Below, piece by piece: positions 10,690 through 18,762 of a stretch of 64,000 bases of DNA (the stretch's first letter is position 1; the number at the start of each line of letters is the position of its first letter). The translations under genes were made by a program, and so were the position numbers. Origin of the DNA: Streptomyces sp. SUK 48. Lineage in GTDB: Bacteria > Actinomycetota > Actinomycetes > Streptomycetales > Streptomycetaceae. The stretch lies in NCBI RefSeq assembly GCF_009650765.1, contig NZ_CP045740.1, positions 6,052,001 to 6,116,000 on the forward strand, in the 5' to 3' direction. The notes below the pieces were generated by a model. That model made no database searches, was not told the DNA's origin, and was given only the letters and a program-made list of their open reading frames with translations.

Positions 10690-11429
10690 CAGCCCCGCAC
10701 CCCCTCGGGCACCGCGCGCTCACGGGCCCCGTCCGGGTCCAGCACCTCGCGGATCAGCCGCAGTTCGTCCGGCGCGGGCTCCCGGGTGAAGGGGACCTCG
10801 TCCGGCATCACGAGCTCGAACCCCGTCGCCTCCCGCACCTCGGCCACGCTCACCCCCGGATGCAGCGAGGCCAGCCGCATCGCGTGGTCCGGCGCCGGGA
10901 AGTCCAGGACCCCGAGGTCGGAGACGACCCGCCCGAGGTGATGGAAGCGGGCCGTCCGGCCGAGCGCGGCCGCCCGGTCGTACCCCACCCCGCACACCAT
11001 GTCCACCCGCTCCACGAACACCCGCCGCGAGTGCCGGGGGACCCAGTAACTCGTCGGGTTGTTCAGCGTGTTGAGCGACGCACCGCGCACCCCGAGCAGC
11101 TGGCGGCGGGGGCGGGCCCAGTCGCCGACGCAGGAGATGTTCTGGTTGCCGTACCGGTCGATCTGGCTCGCGCCCATCATCACGTGCCGGCGGCCGCCCG
11201 CCACCAGCGTCAGATGCTCCCGGAAGGTCAGCCGGCCCTCCGGGGTGCCGTCCGGGCGGACCAGCAGGGCCTCCCCGTCGGTCAGCAGCAGGTCCGGCGC
11301 GAAGGTGAGCCGGGCCAGCCGGGCGCCCAGCGAGGGGATCAGCCCCATCGGGCTCGCCAGTATCTCCCCGGCCCCGCGCCACGCCTCGGCGCAGGCGATC
11401 ACGCAGTACTCGGCCCGGGTCGCCCTCAT
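10689..11429 (-). CDS. ipdB: Ring C-opening CoA hydrolase subunit IpdB (CoA-transferase family)
   Basis: 246 residues of the family I CoA-transferase beta-subunit fold, matching IpdB in length. The characteristic ASQIDRYGNQNISCVGDW stretch is present. IpdA and IpdB form a heteromer that, despite its CoA-transferase fold, hydrolyses ring C of COCHEA-CoA. The ATG overlaps the ipdA stop in an ATGA arrangement (4 bases), and its own stop overlaps the ipdC start, so the three genes are tightly coupled. The alternative, a true 3-oxoacid or glutaconate CoA-transferase, is less likely given the neighbours. Confidence 0.85.
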   Translation of the reverse strand: MRATRAEYCVIACAEAWRGAGEILASPMGLIPSLGARLARLTFAPDLLLTDGEALLVRPDGTPEGRLTFREHLTLVAGGRRHVMMGASQIDRYGNQNISCVGDWARPRRQLLGVRGASLNTLNNPTSYWVPRHSRRVFVERVDMVCGVGYDRAAALGRTARFHHLGRVVSDLGVLDFPAPDHAMRLASLHPGVSVAEVREATGFELVMPDEVPFTREPAPDELRLIREVLDPDGARERAVPEGVRG

Positions 11430-12277
11430 CGCCCCTCCTCCGCACGCCACTCGGCCACCGCCGCCCGGTAACCGCCCTCGTCGGTGCCGAGGAACCGCCC
11501 GGCGAACTCCGGCCACGGCGTCCTCGCGTACAGCCGCTGGAACTCCTCGTCCCGCGCGTAGTCCGGCGCACAGGACGTGAAATGCGCGCCGTTCGGCGCC
11601 TCCACCACGCCCGTCACCGTCAGGCGCCGCAGCAGCAGCGACTCCGCCGGCGCCTCCTTGGTCAGCTCGGCGGTGTCCACGATCCGCTCGCAGGAGACGT
11701 AGGCCGCGTCCGCCGCCGCGCAGAACAGATCGTCGAAATACGGGTCCGGGCCCAGACACTGGCCGGTCCCCAGCCGGTCGGCGCGGTGCATGTGCACCAG
11801 GGCCGCGTCCAGCCGCAGCGCGGGCATCGCCACCAGTGTCTCCCCGTCCTCGTACGGCGAAGTGACCGTCCGCAGGGCGGGGTTGACCCGCATGACGTCC
11901 GAGCCGACGCCCGCCCGCACCGGCAGGAAGGGCAGCCGCTGCGCCGCCGCCTCCAGACCGCGCAGCAGCATCCCCTCGTCCACCTCCGTCAGTTCCAGTC
12001 CGCCGCGCTCGCGGACCGCCCGATAGTGCGGTTCGAGCGGGATCGAGTCGAGGGTGACGAAGGCCGTGACCAGCCTTCGCACCTTTCCCGCGGCGGCCAG
12101 CATCCCGATGTCCGGGCCGCCGCAGGAGACGACCGTGAGATCGCGTAACCCGGACCGCAGCAGCGCCCGCACCAGGGCCATCGGCTTGCGGCGCGCGCCC
12201 CAGCCGCCGATGCCCAGGGTCATTCCGCTCTCCAGCCGCCCGACGACCTCCTCGGCGGTCATCGTCTTGTCGCCCAT
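11426..12277 (-). CDS. ipdA: Ring C-opening CoA hydrolase subunit IpdA (CoA-transferase family)
   Basis: 283 residues of the CoA-transferase alpha-subunit fold. The glycine-rich start is GIGGWGARRKP (residues 22-32), and a glutamate lies in EVDEGMLLRG (about residue 101), the region that holds the catalytic Glu in characterised IpdA. The adjacent RLPFLPVRAGVGSDV is also typical of IpdA. It is followed by ipdB with a 4-base overlap, and begins immediately after the echA20 stop (TAGATG). Codon 44 is TTA (12146-12148), so translation should depend on the bldA tRNA. This is the second TTA gene of the island. Confidence 0.87.
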   Translation of the reverse strand: MGDKTMTAEEVVGRLESGMTLGIGGWGARRKPMALVRALLRSGLRDLTVVSCGGPDIGMLAAAGKVRRLVTAFVTLDSIPLEPHYRAVRERGGLELTEVDEGMLLRGLEAAAQRLPFLPVRAGVGSDVMRVNPALRTVTSPYEDGETLVAMPALRLDAALVHMHRADRLGTGQCLGPDPYFDDLFCAAADAAYVSCERIVDTAELTKEAPAESLLLRRLTVTGVVEAPNGAHFTSCAPDYARDEEFQRLYARTPWPEFAGRFLGTDEGGYRAAVAEWRAEEGR

Positions 12278-13042
12278 CTACGCCCCCTCCTTCCCGTCCC
12301 CGCCCGTGTCCCTGCCGAAGGTGTCGCGCACCCGGTCGGCCAGGCCGCTGAGGCCCGCCTCGAAGGTGAAGCCCTGCTCGAAGCGGTAGCTGCGGCGCAC
12401 ATCGACCGGATCGATGCCGTTGATCGCGGCCTTGGCCATGCGCAGCAGCCCGCCGTCCTTGGCGGCGATCTCCCGGGCCAGCTCCAGCGCCGCCGCCCGC
12501 AGCTCCGCGCCCGGCACCACGCGCCACACCGAGCCGTGCCGGTGCAGCTCCGCCGCGCTCGCCGTCCGCCCCGTGTAGTACAGGGCGCGCATCAGATGCT
12601 GCGGGACCAGCCGGGCCAGATGGGTCGCGGCGCCCAGCGCGCCCCGGTCCAGCTCGGGCAGCCCGAAGACGGCGTCCTCGCTCGCCACGATCGCGTCCGC
12701 GTTGCCCACCAGCCCTATCCCGCCGCCCAGGCAGAACCCCTGCACCGCGGCGACCACGGGCGTCTCGCACTCGTACACCGCGGCGAAGGCGTCGGCGCAG
12801 CCCTGGTTCGCGCCGATCAGCGCCCGCCGGCCGTGCGCCTGTATCTCCTTGATGTCCACGCCCGCGTTGAACCCCCGGCCCTCGGCGGCCAGCACCACAC
12901 AGCGGACCTCGGGGTCGCGGCCCGCCGCGCGCACGGTCTCGGCCAGCGCGGACCAGCCGGTCACCGGGAGCGCGTTGACCGGCGGGAAGTCGACGGTGAC
13001 CACGGAAATCCCTTTTTCCGGGGACGAACGGGAGACACCCAT
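12278..13042 (-). CDS. echA20: Enoyl-CoA hydratase family, EchA20-like ring D hydrolase
   Basis: A 254-residue crotonase-fold protein. The oxyanion-hole segments are AEGRGFNAGVDIKEI and VQGFCLGGGIGLVG. EchA20 is a crotonase-family hydrolase that opens ring D in the HIP pathway, just before IpdAB. The start at 13042 is chosen because the next ATG upstream (13072) lies inside the operator; that longer form would add ten residues. It is first of the echA20-ipdA-ipdB-ipdC unit and follows the operator at 13062-13080. A normal enoyl-CoA hydratase is possible on sequence alone, but the gene order favours EchA20. Confidence 0.85.
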   Translation of the reverse strand: MGVSRSSPEKGISVVTVDFPPVNALPVTGWSALAETVRAAGRDPEVRCVVLAAEGRGFNAGVDIKEIQAHGRRALIGANQGCADAFAAVYECETPVVAAVQGFCLGGGIGLVGNADAIVASEDAVFGLPELDRGALGAATHLARLVPQHLMRALYYTGRTASAAELHRHGSVWRVVPGAELRAAALELAREIAAKDGGLLRMAKAAINGIDPVDVRRSYRFEQGFTFEAGLSGLADRVRDTFGRDTGGDGKEGA

Positions 13043-13061
13043 GGGCGCATCAGCTACCTTT

Positions 13062-13080
13062 CCACCAAACATTTGTTAGG
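13062..13080. promoter_or_regulatory. Second KstR2-type operator, between echA20 and SDR gene
   Basis: The core ACCAAACATTTGTT (13064-13077) has half-sites CAAA and TTTG around CA. It matches the first operator at 6810-6823 in 13 of 14 core positions, and CC/AGG flanks are also shared. It lies in the only gap between divergent echA20 and the SDR gene at 13129. Two identical operators in the only two divergent gaps of the island are strong evidence of common control. Confidence 0.75.
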
Positions 13081-13128
13081 TGCGATGGCTTCGAAATTAG
13101 CAGCCGCCGCGGACCAGCGGGAGGCCCT

Positions 13129-13944
13129 GTGGAAAACTCGACCGCGCGTCCTGTGGACAACTCCTGGCACGACCCGGCCGGCTCCCTGCGCGGCCGCACC
13201 GTCCTCGTCACCGGCGGCACCCGCGGGGTCGGCGCCGGCATCGCACGGGCCTTCGCGGACGCGGGCGCCCACGTCCTGACCTGCGCCCGCAGACCTCCCG
13301 AACAGCCGCTGGACGGCGTCGGGTTCACCCCGCTCGATCTGCGGGACCCGCCCGCCGTCCGGGCCTTCTTCGGCGCGCTGCCCCGGCTCGACGTACTCGT
13401 CAACAACGCGGGCGGGACGCCGTACCGGCGGCTGCTCGACGCGGACGCCGAACACCATGCCAGGGTCCTGGAGCTGAACCTGACCGCCCCGCTGACCGCG
13501 TCCCTCGCCGCGTACGAGCACCTGCGGCGCAGCCGGGGTTCCCTCGTGATGATCGGCAGCGTCAGCGGCGGCCGCCCCTCGCCCGGCTCGGCGGCCTACG
13601 GCGCGGCCAAGGCGGGGCTCGCCGCTCTGGCCGCGTCCATGGCGGTGGAGTGGGCGCCGGATGTGCGGGTCAACACGCTCGTGGTGGGCATGGTGCGCAC
13701 CGAGCGGTCCGCCGCGCACTACGGCGGACCCGACGGGGTCGCCGCCGTCGCCCGCACCGTCCCGCTCGGCCGGCTGGCCACTCCCGCCGACGTCGGCACC
13801 GCCGCCGTCTTCCTCGCCTCCGACGCCGCGGCGTACATCAGCGGGGCGAGCCTCCAGGTGCACGGAGGCGGGGAGTGGCCGGGGTTCCTGGGAGCGGTGG
13901 GGCGGGGGTCCGCGCAATGTCCGACTTCCCCAAAGGAGAGCTGA
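13129..13944 (+). CDS. Short-chain dehydrogenase (Rv3549c-like)
   Basis: A 271-residue classical SDR with a GTG start and a GGGAGG ribosome-binding site. The Rossmann motif TGGTRGVG is at residues 28-35, NNAGG at 92-96, and catalytic Ser144, Tyr157 and Lys161 (YGAAK) are present. In mycobacteria two SDR genes flank echA20-ipdA-ipdB, and this gene plus the next reproduce that pattern. The exact substrate is not known from sequence; a keto or hydroxy group on an opened ring C/D intermediate is likely. It is divergent from echA20 and shares the operator at 13062-13080. Confidence 0.75.
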   Translation: MENSTARPVDNSWHDPAGSLRGRTVLVTGGTRGVGAGIARAFADAGAHVLTCARRPPEQPLDGVGFTPLDLRDPPAVRAFFGALPRLDVLVNNAGGTPYRRLLDADAEHHARVLELNLTAPLTASLAAYEHLRRSRGSLVMIGSVSGGRPSPGSAAYGAAKAGLAALAASMAVEWAPDVRVNTLVVGMVRTERSAAHYGGPDGVAAVARTVPLGRLATPADVGTAAVFLASDAAAYISGASLQVHGGGEWPGFLGAVGRGSAQCPTSPKES

Positions 13945-13945
13945 G

Positions 13946-14866
13946 ATGGGCGTGAGCGGAGTCTGTGCGGGACGGGTGGTCGTCGTCACCGGCGCCGGGC
14001 GGGGGCTGGGGCGGGCGCACGCCCTCGCCTTCGCGGCGCAGGGCGCGCGGGTCGTCGTCAACGATCTCGGGGTACGGCTGGACGGCGGGCCCGGCGGTGG
14101 GAACCCGGCGGAGGCCGTCGCCGCGGAGATCCGCGCGGCGGGCGGCGAAGCGGTGGCGCACGGCGGGGACATCGCGACCGGCGAGGGCGCGGCCTCGCTG
14201 GTGCGGACCGCGCTGGAGGCGTACGGGCGGCTCGACACACTCGTCAACAACGCGGGCTTCCTGCGGGACCGGATGCTCGTCAACCTCGGCGAGGACGACT
14301 GGGACGCGGTGCTCCGGGTCCATCTCAAGGGACACTTCCTGCCGCTGAAGCACGCCGCCGCGTATTGGCGGGCCGAGGCGAAGGGCGGGCGCGGGCCGGC
14401 GGGGCGGGTCGTCAACACCAGCAGCGGCGCCGGTCTGCTGGGCTCGCTCGGGCAGGGGAACTACAGCGCGGCCAAGGCCGGGATCGTGGCGCTCACCCTG
14501 GTCGCCGCGGCCGAACTGTCCCGGTACGGCGTCCAGGTCAACGCCATCGCCCCCGCGGCCCGGACCCGGATGACCGAGCGCGCCTTCGCCGAGACGATGT
14601 CCGCCCCGGCGACCGGCTTCGACGCCATGGCCCCGGAAAACGTCTCGCCGCTGGTCGTGTGGCTGGGCTCGGCCGCGAGCGCGGGCGTGAGCGGACGGGT
14701 GTTCGAGATCGAGGGTGGTCGGCTCAGCGTGATGGAGGGCTGGCACCGCGGCCCCACGGCGGACAAGGGGGCCCGCTGGGAGGTCGAGGAGGTGGGCAAG
14801 GAGGCGCTGCGGCTGCTGGGGGAGGCGGAACGACCGGGGGCGGTGTACGGGACGGAGCTCGGTTGA
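13946..14866 (+). CDS. Short-chain dehydrogenase (Rv3548c-like)
   Basis: A 306-residue SDR. The cofactor motif TGAGRGLG is at residues 15-22, and the active site is Ser160, Tyr173 and Lys177 (YSAAK). A C-terminal extension of about 60 residues (WHRGPTADKGARWEVEEVGK) resembles the SDR part of multifunctional peroxisomal beta-oxidation enzymes. An AAAGGAGAG ribosome-binding site overlaps the end of the previous gene, whose stop is 1 base away, so the two SDRs are co-translated. A role as 3-hydroxyacyl-CoA dehydrogenase in HIP breakdown is inferred from position and length. It is the last gene of the island. Confidence 0.75.
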   Translation: MGVSGVCAGRVVVVTGAGRGLGRAHALAFAAQGARVVVNDLGVRLDGGPGGGNPAEAVAAEIRAAGGEAVAHGGDIATGEGAASLVRTALEAYGRLDTLVNNAGFLRDRMLVNLGEDDWDAVLRVHLKGHFLPLKHAAAYWRAEAKGGRGPAGRVVNTSSGAGLLGSLGQGNYSAAKAGIVALTLVAAAELSRYGVQVNAIAPAARTRMTERAFAETMSAPATGFDAMAPENVSPLVVWLGSAASAGVSGRVFEIEGGRLSVMEGWHRGPTADKGARWEVEEVGKEALRLLGEAERPGAVYGTELG

Positions 14867-14931
14867 CCCGGCAGTCGGCCGGCCAGGGGCGCGGTCTGCG
14901 GAGCCCCGTGCCCCTCACCGGCAGGCTCCCC

Positions 14932-15813
14932 TCACGTATCGCACTCCGACACCGCCCCGCACAACCCGCACCGCGCCCGCACCCGCCCCCGCACCGGCAC
15001 CCTGATCCGTTGGTGGCAGGTCGGGCAGGGGAAGGTGACCTGGAGGGCGCCGGAGGGGTCGGTGCCGAAGGAGTAGGGGGCGCCCGATAGAGCCGGTGCG
15101 GCGTGGCGGCGGTCGTGCGCGTAGCGGCGGCGGCCCGTCCAGCCGGCGCCGGTCAGCGGGGGCTGCCGGGTGTCCTGGCGGGCCCGCGCCAGCCCCTCGG
15201 TGTACGCGGTGTACGCCTGGGGGCTGGTGAACCGGATCGAGGGGTCCTCGTCGAACAGCAGGGCCCGCTTGGCCAGCACGTACCCGAACTCCTCCGGGGT
15301 GAGATAGCCCAGTTTCTGCGAGGAGAGCGCGTCCTCCCGGTAGGCGTCCAGCAGCAGCCAGCCCGCGCCCAGGTACGTCGTCACCGTGTCCGTGAGGATC
15401 TCGTTCTCCGCCGTCGTGGGGAAGGCGAGATCCAGGCGGTGCAGATAGACGTGCGCCACCTCGTGCGCGAGCGCCGCGCCGATGTCCTCGCGATGGGTGC
15501 GGAAACGGTCGTTCAGCTCCACGAAGTACTCGGGCCCCGCCGCCAGTTCGATGTTCGCCGCGTGGGTCATCTCCCGGAAGCCGACGATCAGCCGCGCGTC
15601 CGGCAACCGGAAGTGCCGCACCATCTCCCGGGCCACCCGCTGCGCCCCCAGATGCAGATCGTCGGTGTCGCAGAACGCCACGTCCGCGGGGGCCACGCTG
15701 GTCGCGAACGTCTGTACGGTCGTCGGGGACAGCCGCCGGTACAGCGCGGTGATCGCCGCCCGCACCGTCTCCAGATGCGGGAACCCGTGCTCCACCGGTC
15801 CGCCGTTCGCCAC
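14932..15813 (-). CDS. Zinc metalloprotease-like protein with C-terminal zinc ribbon
   Basis: About 293 residues. A gluzincin-type HEVAH motif lies at residues 117-121, with a further Glu in TAENEILTDT about 16 residues on as the likely third ligand. The C-terminus has a CPTC...CGLC pair that would form a small zinc ribbon. No signal peptide or transmembrane helix is visible, so it appears cytosolic. The start is uncertain: GTG at 15813 has a GGGGG stretch upstream, while GTG 15831 would add six residues. The substrate is unknown; I recognise the motif but not a named family. It shares strand with the GH35 gene but is 98 bases away. Confidence 0.7.
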   Translation of the reverse strand: MANGGPVEHGFPHLETVRAAITALYRRLSPTTVQTFATSVAPADVAFCDTDDLHLGAQRVAREMVRHFRLPDARLIVGFREMTHAANIELAAGPEYFVELNDRFRTHREDIGAALAHEVAHVYLHRLDLAFPTTAENEILTDTVTTYLGAGWLLLDAYREDALSSQKLGYLTPEEFGYVLAKRALLFDEDPSIRFTSPQAYTAYTEGLARARQDTRQPPLTGAGWTGRRRYAHDRRHAAPALSGAPYSFGTDPSGALQVTFPCPTCHQRIRVPVRGRVRARCGLCGAVSECDT

Positions 15814-15911
15814 CTCGGCACCCCCAGACACCGGACATCCCGCGCCGGTCCCCGACGAGCCTCGGCGACCGTCCCTCCAGGGTAGGGGCCGCGCCGCCCC
15901 CGCCGCGCCCC

Positions 15912-17726
15912 TCACACCGGCAGCAGCCGCGGCACGGCCGCCCCCGCCCCCTGCGCCCCCGCCGCGCCCTCCGTGTTCCCCGCGCTTTCTGCGTTTTCTG
16001 CGCTCTCCGTGTTCTCCAGCTCCAGCACCCACACCTCGTTCTCCCTCTCCCGCAGCACCGGCCCGGGGACGTACAGCGAGCGCTGGGGTCCCACCGCCCA
16101 GTAGCGGCCGAGGCAGAAGCCGTTGACCCACACGAATCCGCGCGTCAGGCCGGGCAGTTCCAGCCGCGCGTCCCCGGGCGCCCCGAGGACCGTGGCGGTG
16201 CCCCGGTACAGCCCCGGTCCCCCCGCCGGGGGCGGCGCGGTGAACGGCACCCCCGACACGCCGTCCTCGAACGCGTCCAGGTCCAGCCCCCGGGCCCGCA
16301 CCCCGTGCAGGTACTGCCGCTCGTGCAGCACACCCCCGGTGATCCCCTTCGCCTCGCCCAGGAGCGGCCCGTAGTTCACCCGGCCGAGGGACTCCACCCA
16401 CAGTTCCACCCGCGCCGGACCCGCGACGGGCTCCTTGAGCCGCGGTTCCGCCTCGGTGAGCACCCCGGCCCGCACCCCGTCGACGTACACCACGGCCAGA
16501 TCCCTGAGCCCCCGCACGGACAGCGGGTACGGCTCGCGCGGCCCGGGCACGTCCACCTCGTAGCGCACCAGGCCGCGGGTGACGCCCAAATCCTCGAACG
16601 TGGGAGCCAGGACGCGTGTCGTCTCCGCACCGCCGAGTGCGGCCAGCACGGCGTCCATAGGCGCCCATTCGGTGAGCGAAACCTCCACCGGGGAGGCCAG
16701 CCGCACGGGTTCCGGCGGCAGCGTCGGCAACGGTCCCTCCTGGTGGCGCGCCAGCACCTCCCGGAAGCGCCAGAACTTCTCCGTGGGGCGGCCGTACTCG
16801 TCCACGGGGGCGTCGTAGCCGTACGACGTCACATCCGGCCGCAGCTCACCCTCGTGCAGCTCGCCGGCCCGGTTCGCGCCCGCCCAGCCGCCGAAGCTCG
16901 TACCGCCGTGCGCCATGTAGAGGTTCACCGAGGCACCGCACTCCAGGATCTCCCGCAGCGTCTCGGCGGCCTCCCCGGGATCGCGCACGGCGGGCGTGCC
17001 CGACCAGTGGTCGAACCAGCCGCACCAGAACTCCGCGCACATCAGCGGGCCCCCGGGCCGGTGGCGGCGCAGCGCGGCGAAGGACTCGCGCGCGCGGGAG
17101 CCGAAGTTCACCGTGGCGAGCACCCCGGGCACCGTCCCGCCGGTCAGCATGTGGTCCTCGGGGCCGTCGGAGGTGAACAGCGGCACGGTGACCCCCTCGG
17201 CGCGCAACAGGGCGACCAGTTCGGCGAGATGGTCCGCGTCGCAGCCGTAGCTGCCGTACTCGTTCTCCACCTGGACCAGGACCACCGGACCGCCGCGGTC
17301 GGCCTGCCGGGACACGATCCCCGGCAGCAGCCGGCCGAACCAGTCGCGGACATGGCTCAGGTAGCGCTCGTCCCGGGTACGTACGCGCCCGCCCAGCTCG
17401 CCCGTCAGCCAGGCCGGCAGGCCGCCGTTCTCCCACTCGGCGCAGACGTAGGGGCCGGGCCGCACGATCGCCCACAGGCCCGCCGCGCGCGCCGCGTCCA
17501 GGAACCGGCCGACCGCCGCCACGTCCCGGTGACTTCCCGGGGCCGGCTCGTGCAGATTCCACGGCACGTAGGTCTCCACGCAGTTGAGACCCATCGCCCG
17601 CAGCATCGCGAGCCGGTGCCCCCACTGCTCCTCGTGCACCCGGAAGTAGTGCAGCGCGCCGGACAGCAGCCGCACCGGCCGCCCGTCCAGCAGGAAGTCC
17701 CGCTCGCCCACGGTGAACTCGCTCAT
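15912..17726 (-). CDS. Beta-galactosidase, glycoside hydrolase family 35
   Basis: A 604-residue GH35 enzyme. The N-terminal TIM barrel starts with LLSGALHYFRV. The acid/base Glu156 lies in QVENEYGSYG, and the nucleophile Glu232 in MCAEFWCGWFDHW. Beta-sandwich domains follow, ending with GFVWVNGFCLGRYWAVGPQ. No signal peptide is seen, so it probably acts on imported galactosides in the cytosol. The C-terminus carries a short low-complexity tail of Glu-Asn/Ser-Ala repeats, encoded by roughly 9-bp DNA repeats. It is divergent from an AraC-family gene 99 bases away, which is the likely regulator. Confidence 0.92.
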   Translation of the reverse strand: MSEFTVGERDFLLDGRPVRLLSGALHYFRVHEEQWGHRLAMLRAMGLNCVETYVPWNLHEPAPGSHRDVAAVGRFLDAARAAGLWAIVRPGPYVCAEWENGGLPAWLTGELGGRVRTRDERYLSHVRDWFGRLLPGIVSRQADRGGPVVLVQVENEYGSYGCDADHLAELVALLRAEGVTVPLFTSDGPEDHMLTGGTVPGVLATVNFGSRARESFAALRRHRPGGPLMCAEFWCGWFDHWSGTPAVRDPGEAAETLREILECGASVNLYMAHGGTSFGGWAGANRAGELHEGELRPDVTSYGYDAPVDEYGRPTEKFWRFREVLARHQEGPLPTLPPEPVRLASPVEVSLTEWAPMDAVLAALGGAETTRVLAPTFEDLGVTRGLVRYEVDVPGPREPYPLSVRGLRDLAVVYVDGVRAGVLTEAEPRLKEPVAGPARVELWVESLGRVNYGPLLGEAKGITGGVLHERQYLHGVRARGLDLDAFEDGVSGVPFTAPPPAGGPGLYRGTATVLGAPGDARLELPGLTRGFVWVNGFCLGRYWAVGPQRSLYVPGPVLRERENEVWVLELENTESAENAESAGNTEGAAGAQGAGAAVPRLLPV

Positions 17727-17825
17727 ACCGCCAAGGCTCACCCCTTCCGGTGCCCGGTGCCATGGACGAAGATCGGCACCACTTGGATTAAAGACCGGCC
17801 GCCGCCGACGCCGGCAGGAGCAGCG

Positions 17826-18728
17826 ATGTACCAGACCTGGATGCGGTTCTTCAGCCCCGGCCCCGCCCACCACCGCCTCGGCCTGGTCTGCCTCGGCGTC
17901 GGACTCCAGCACGGCGCGCTGCCCACCGTGGGCCCGCGCACCCTCGACCACCATGTGGCCGTCGTGATCAGCTCCGGCGGCGGCTGGTACGCCGGCGCGG
18001 ACGGCCGCCGTACGACCGTCACCGCGCCCGCGTTGCTCTGGCTCACCCCCGGCGTGTCCCACCACTACGCCCCCGATCCGGACACCGGCTGGGACGAGGG
18101 CTTCGTGGACTTCGCCGGGCCCGCCGCCACCACCTACACGGAACTGGGCTACATCGAGCCCGAACGGCCCGTCGTGGCCCTCTCCGACGCCGCGGGCCCG
18201 CGCGCGGTCGTCGCCCGCATCGCCCGCGCCGCCCGCCGCGGCAACCCCCTCCTGGAGGTGGAGACCGGCGCCGCCGTGCACGAACTGCTGGTCGCCCTGC
18301 GCCGCGCCCGCGCCGACCTCGCCCCCGACGGCGACCAGGTGCTCGAAGCCCTCGCCCGGGACGCCTGCGCCCCGCTCAGCGTCGCCGGCCACGCCGCCCG
18401 GCACGGCATGACCACCGCCGAACTGCGCGGCGCGGTCCGCCGGGCGGCCGGCTGCACCCCCAAGGACTATCTGCTCGGCATCCGGCTCGGCCGCGCCAAG
18501 GAACTCCTCGCCGCCACCGAACTGCCCGTCGCCGCCGTCGCCCGCCGCGTCGGCTACGACGATCCCGCCTACTTCTCCCGCCTGTTCACCCGCCGCGTCG
18601 GCCTCGCCCCGGTCCGCTTCCGCGCCCAGCAGGGCCGCAGCGTCCCGGGCGGCTGGAGCGACCTGGTCCCGGACCCGGACGACCCCCCGGTCATCCGTCC
18701 GGCGATCCATCCACCGGACACCGTATGA
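17826..18728 (+). CDS. AraC-family transcriptional regulator
   Basis: A 300-residue regulator. An N-terminal cupin-like sensor domain (residues about 1-170, with LTPGVSHHYAPDPDTGWDEGFVDF) is followed by a C-terminal AraC helix-turn-helix pair (residues about 175-275). The second helix-turn-helix has the usual AVARRVGYDDPAYFSRLFTR form. An AGGAG ribosome-binding site precedes the ATG. The sensor fold is typical of sugar-responsive AraC proteins, and the gene is divergent from the GH35 beta-galactosidase. Activation of that gene by a galactoside is a reasonable inference. No clear repeat operator was picked out in the 99-base gap. Confidence 0.87.
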   Translation: MYQTWMRFFSPGPAHHRLGLVCLGVGLQHGALPTVGPRTLDHHVAVVISSGGGWYAGADGRRTTVTAPALLWLTPGVSHHYAPDPDTGWDEGFVDFAGPAATTYTELGYIEPERPVVALSDAAGPRAVVARIARAARRGNPLLEVETGAAVHELLVALRRARADLAPDGDQVLEALARDACAPLSVAGHAARHGMTTAELRGAVRRAAGCTPKDYLLGIRLGRAKELLAATELPVAAVARRVGYDDPAYFSRLFTRRVGLAPVRFRAQQGRSVPGGWSDLVPDPDDPPVIRPAIHPPDTV

Positions 18729-18762
18729 GTCCCGGCCCGTCGACCACATAGGGTTGGCGTCC

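Noticed and set aside
4685..14866. The catabolic island as a recent horizontal insertion
   Set aside because: Base composition and codon bias equal those of flanking core genes, and no tRNA, integrase, direct repeats or IS borders the island.
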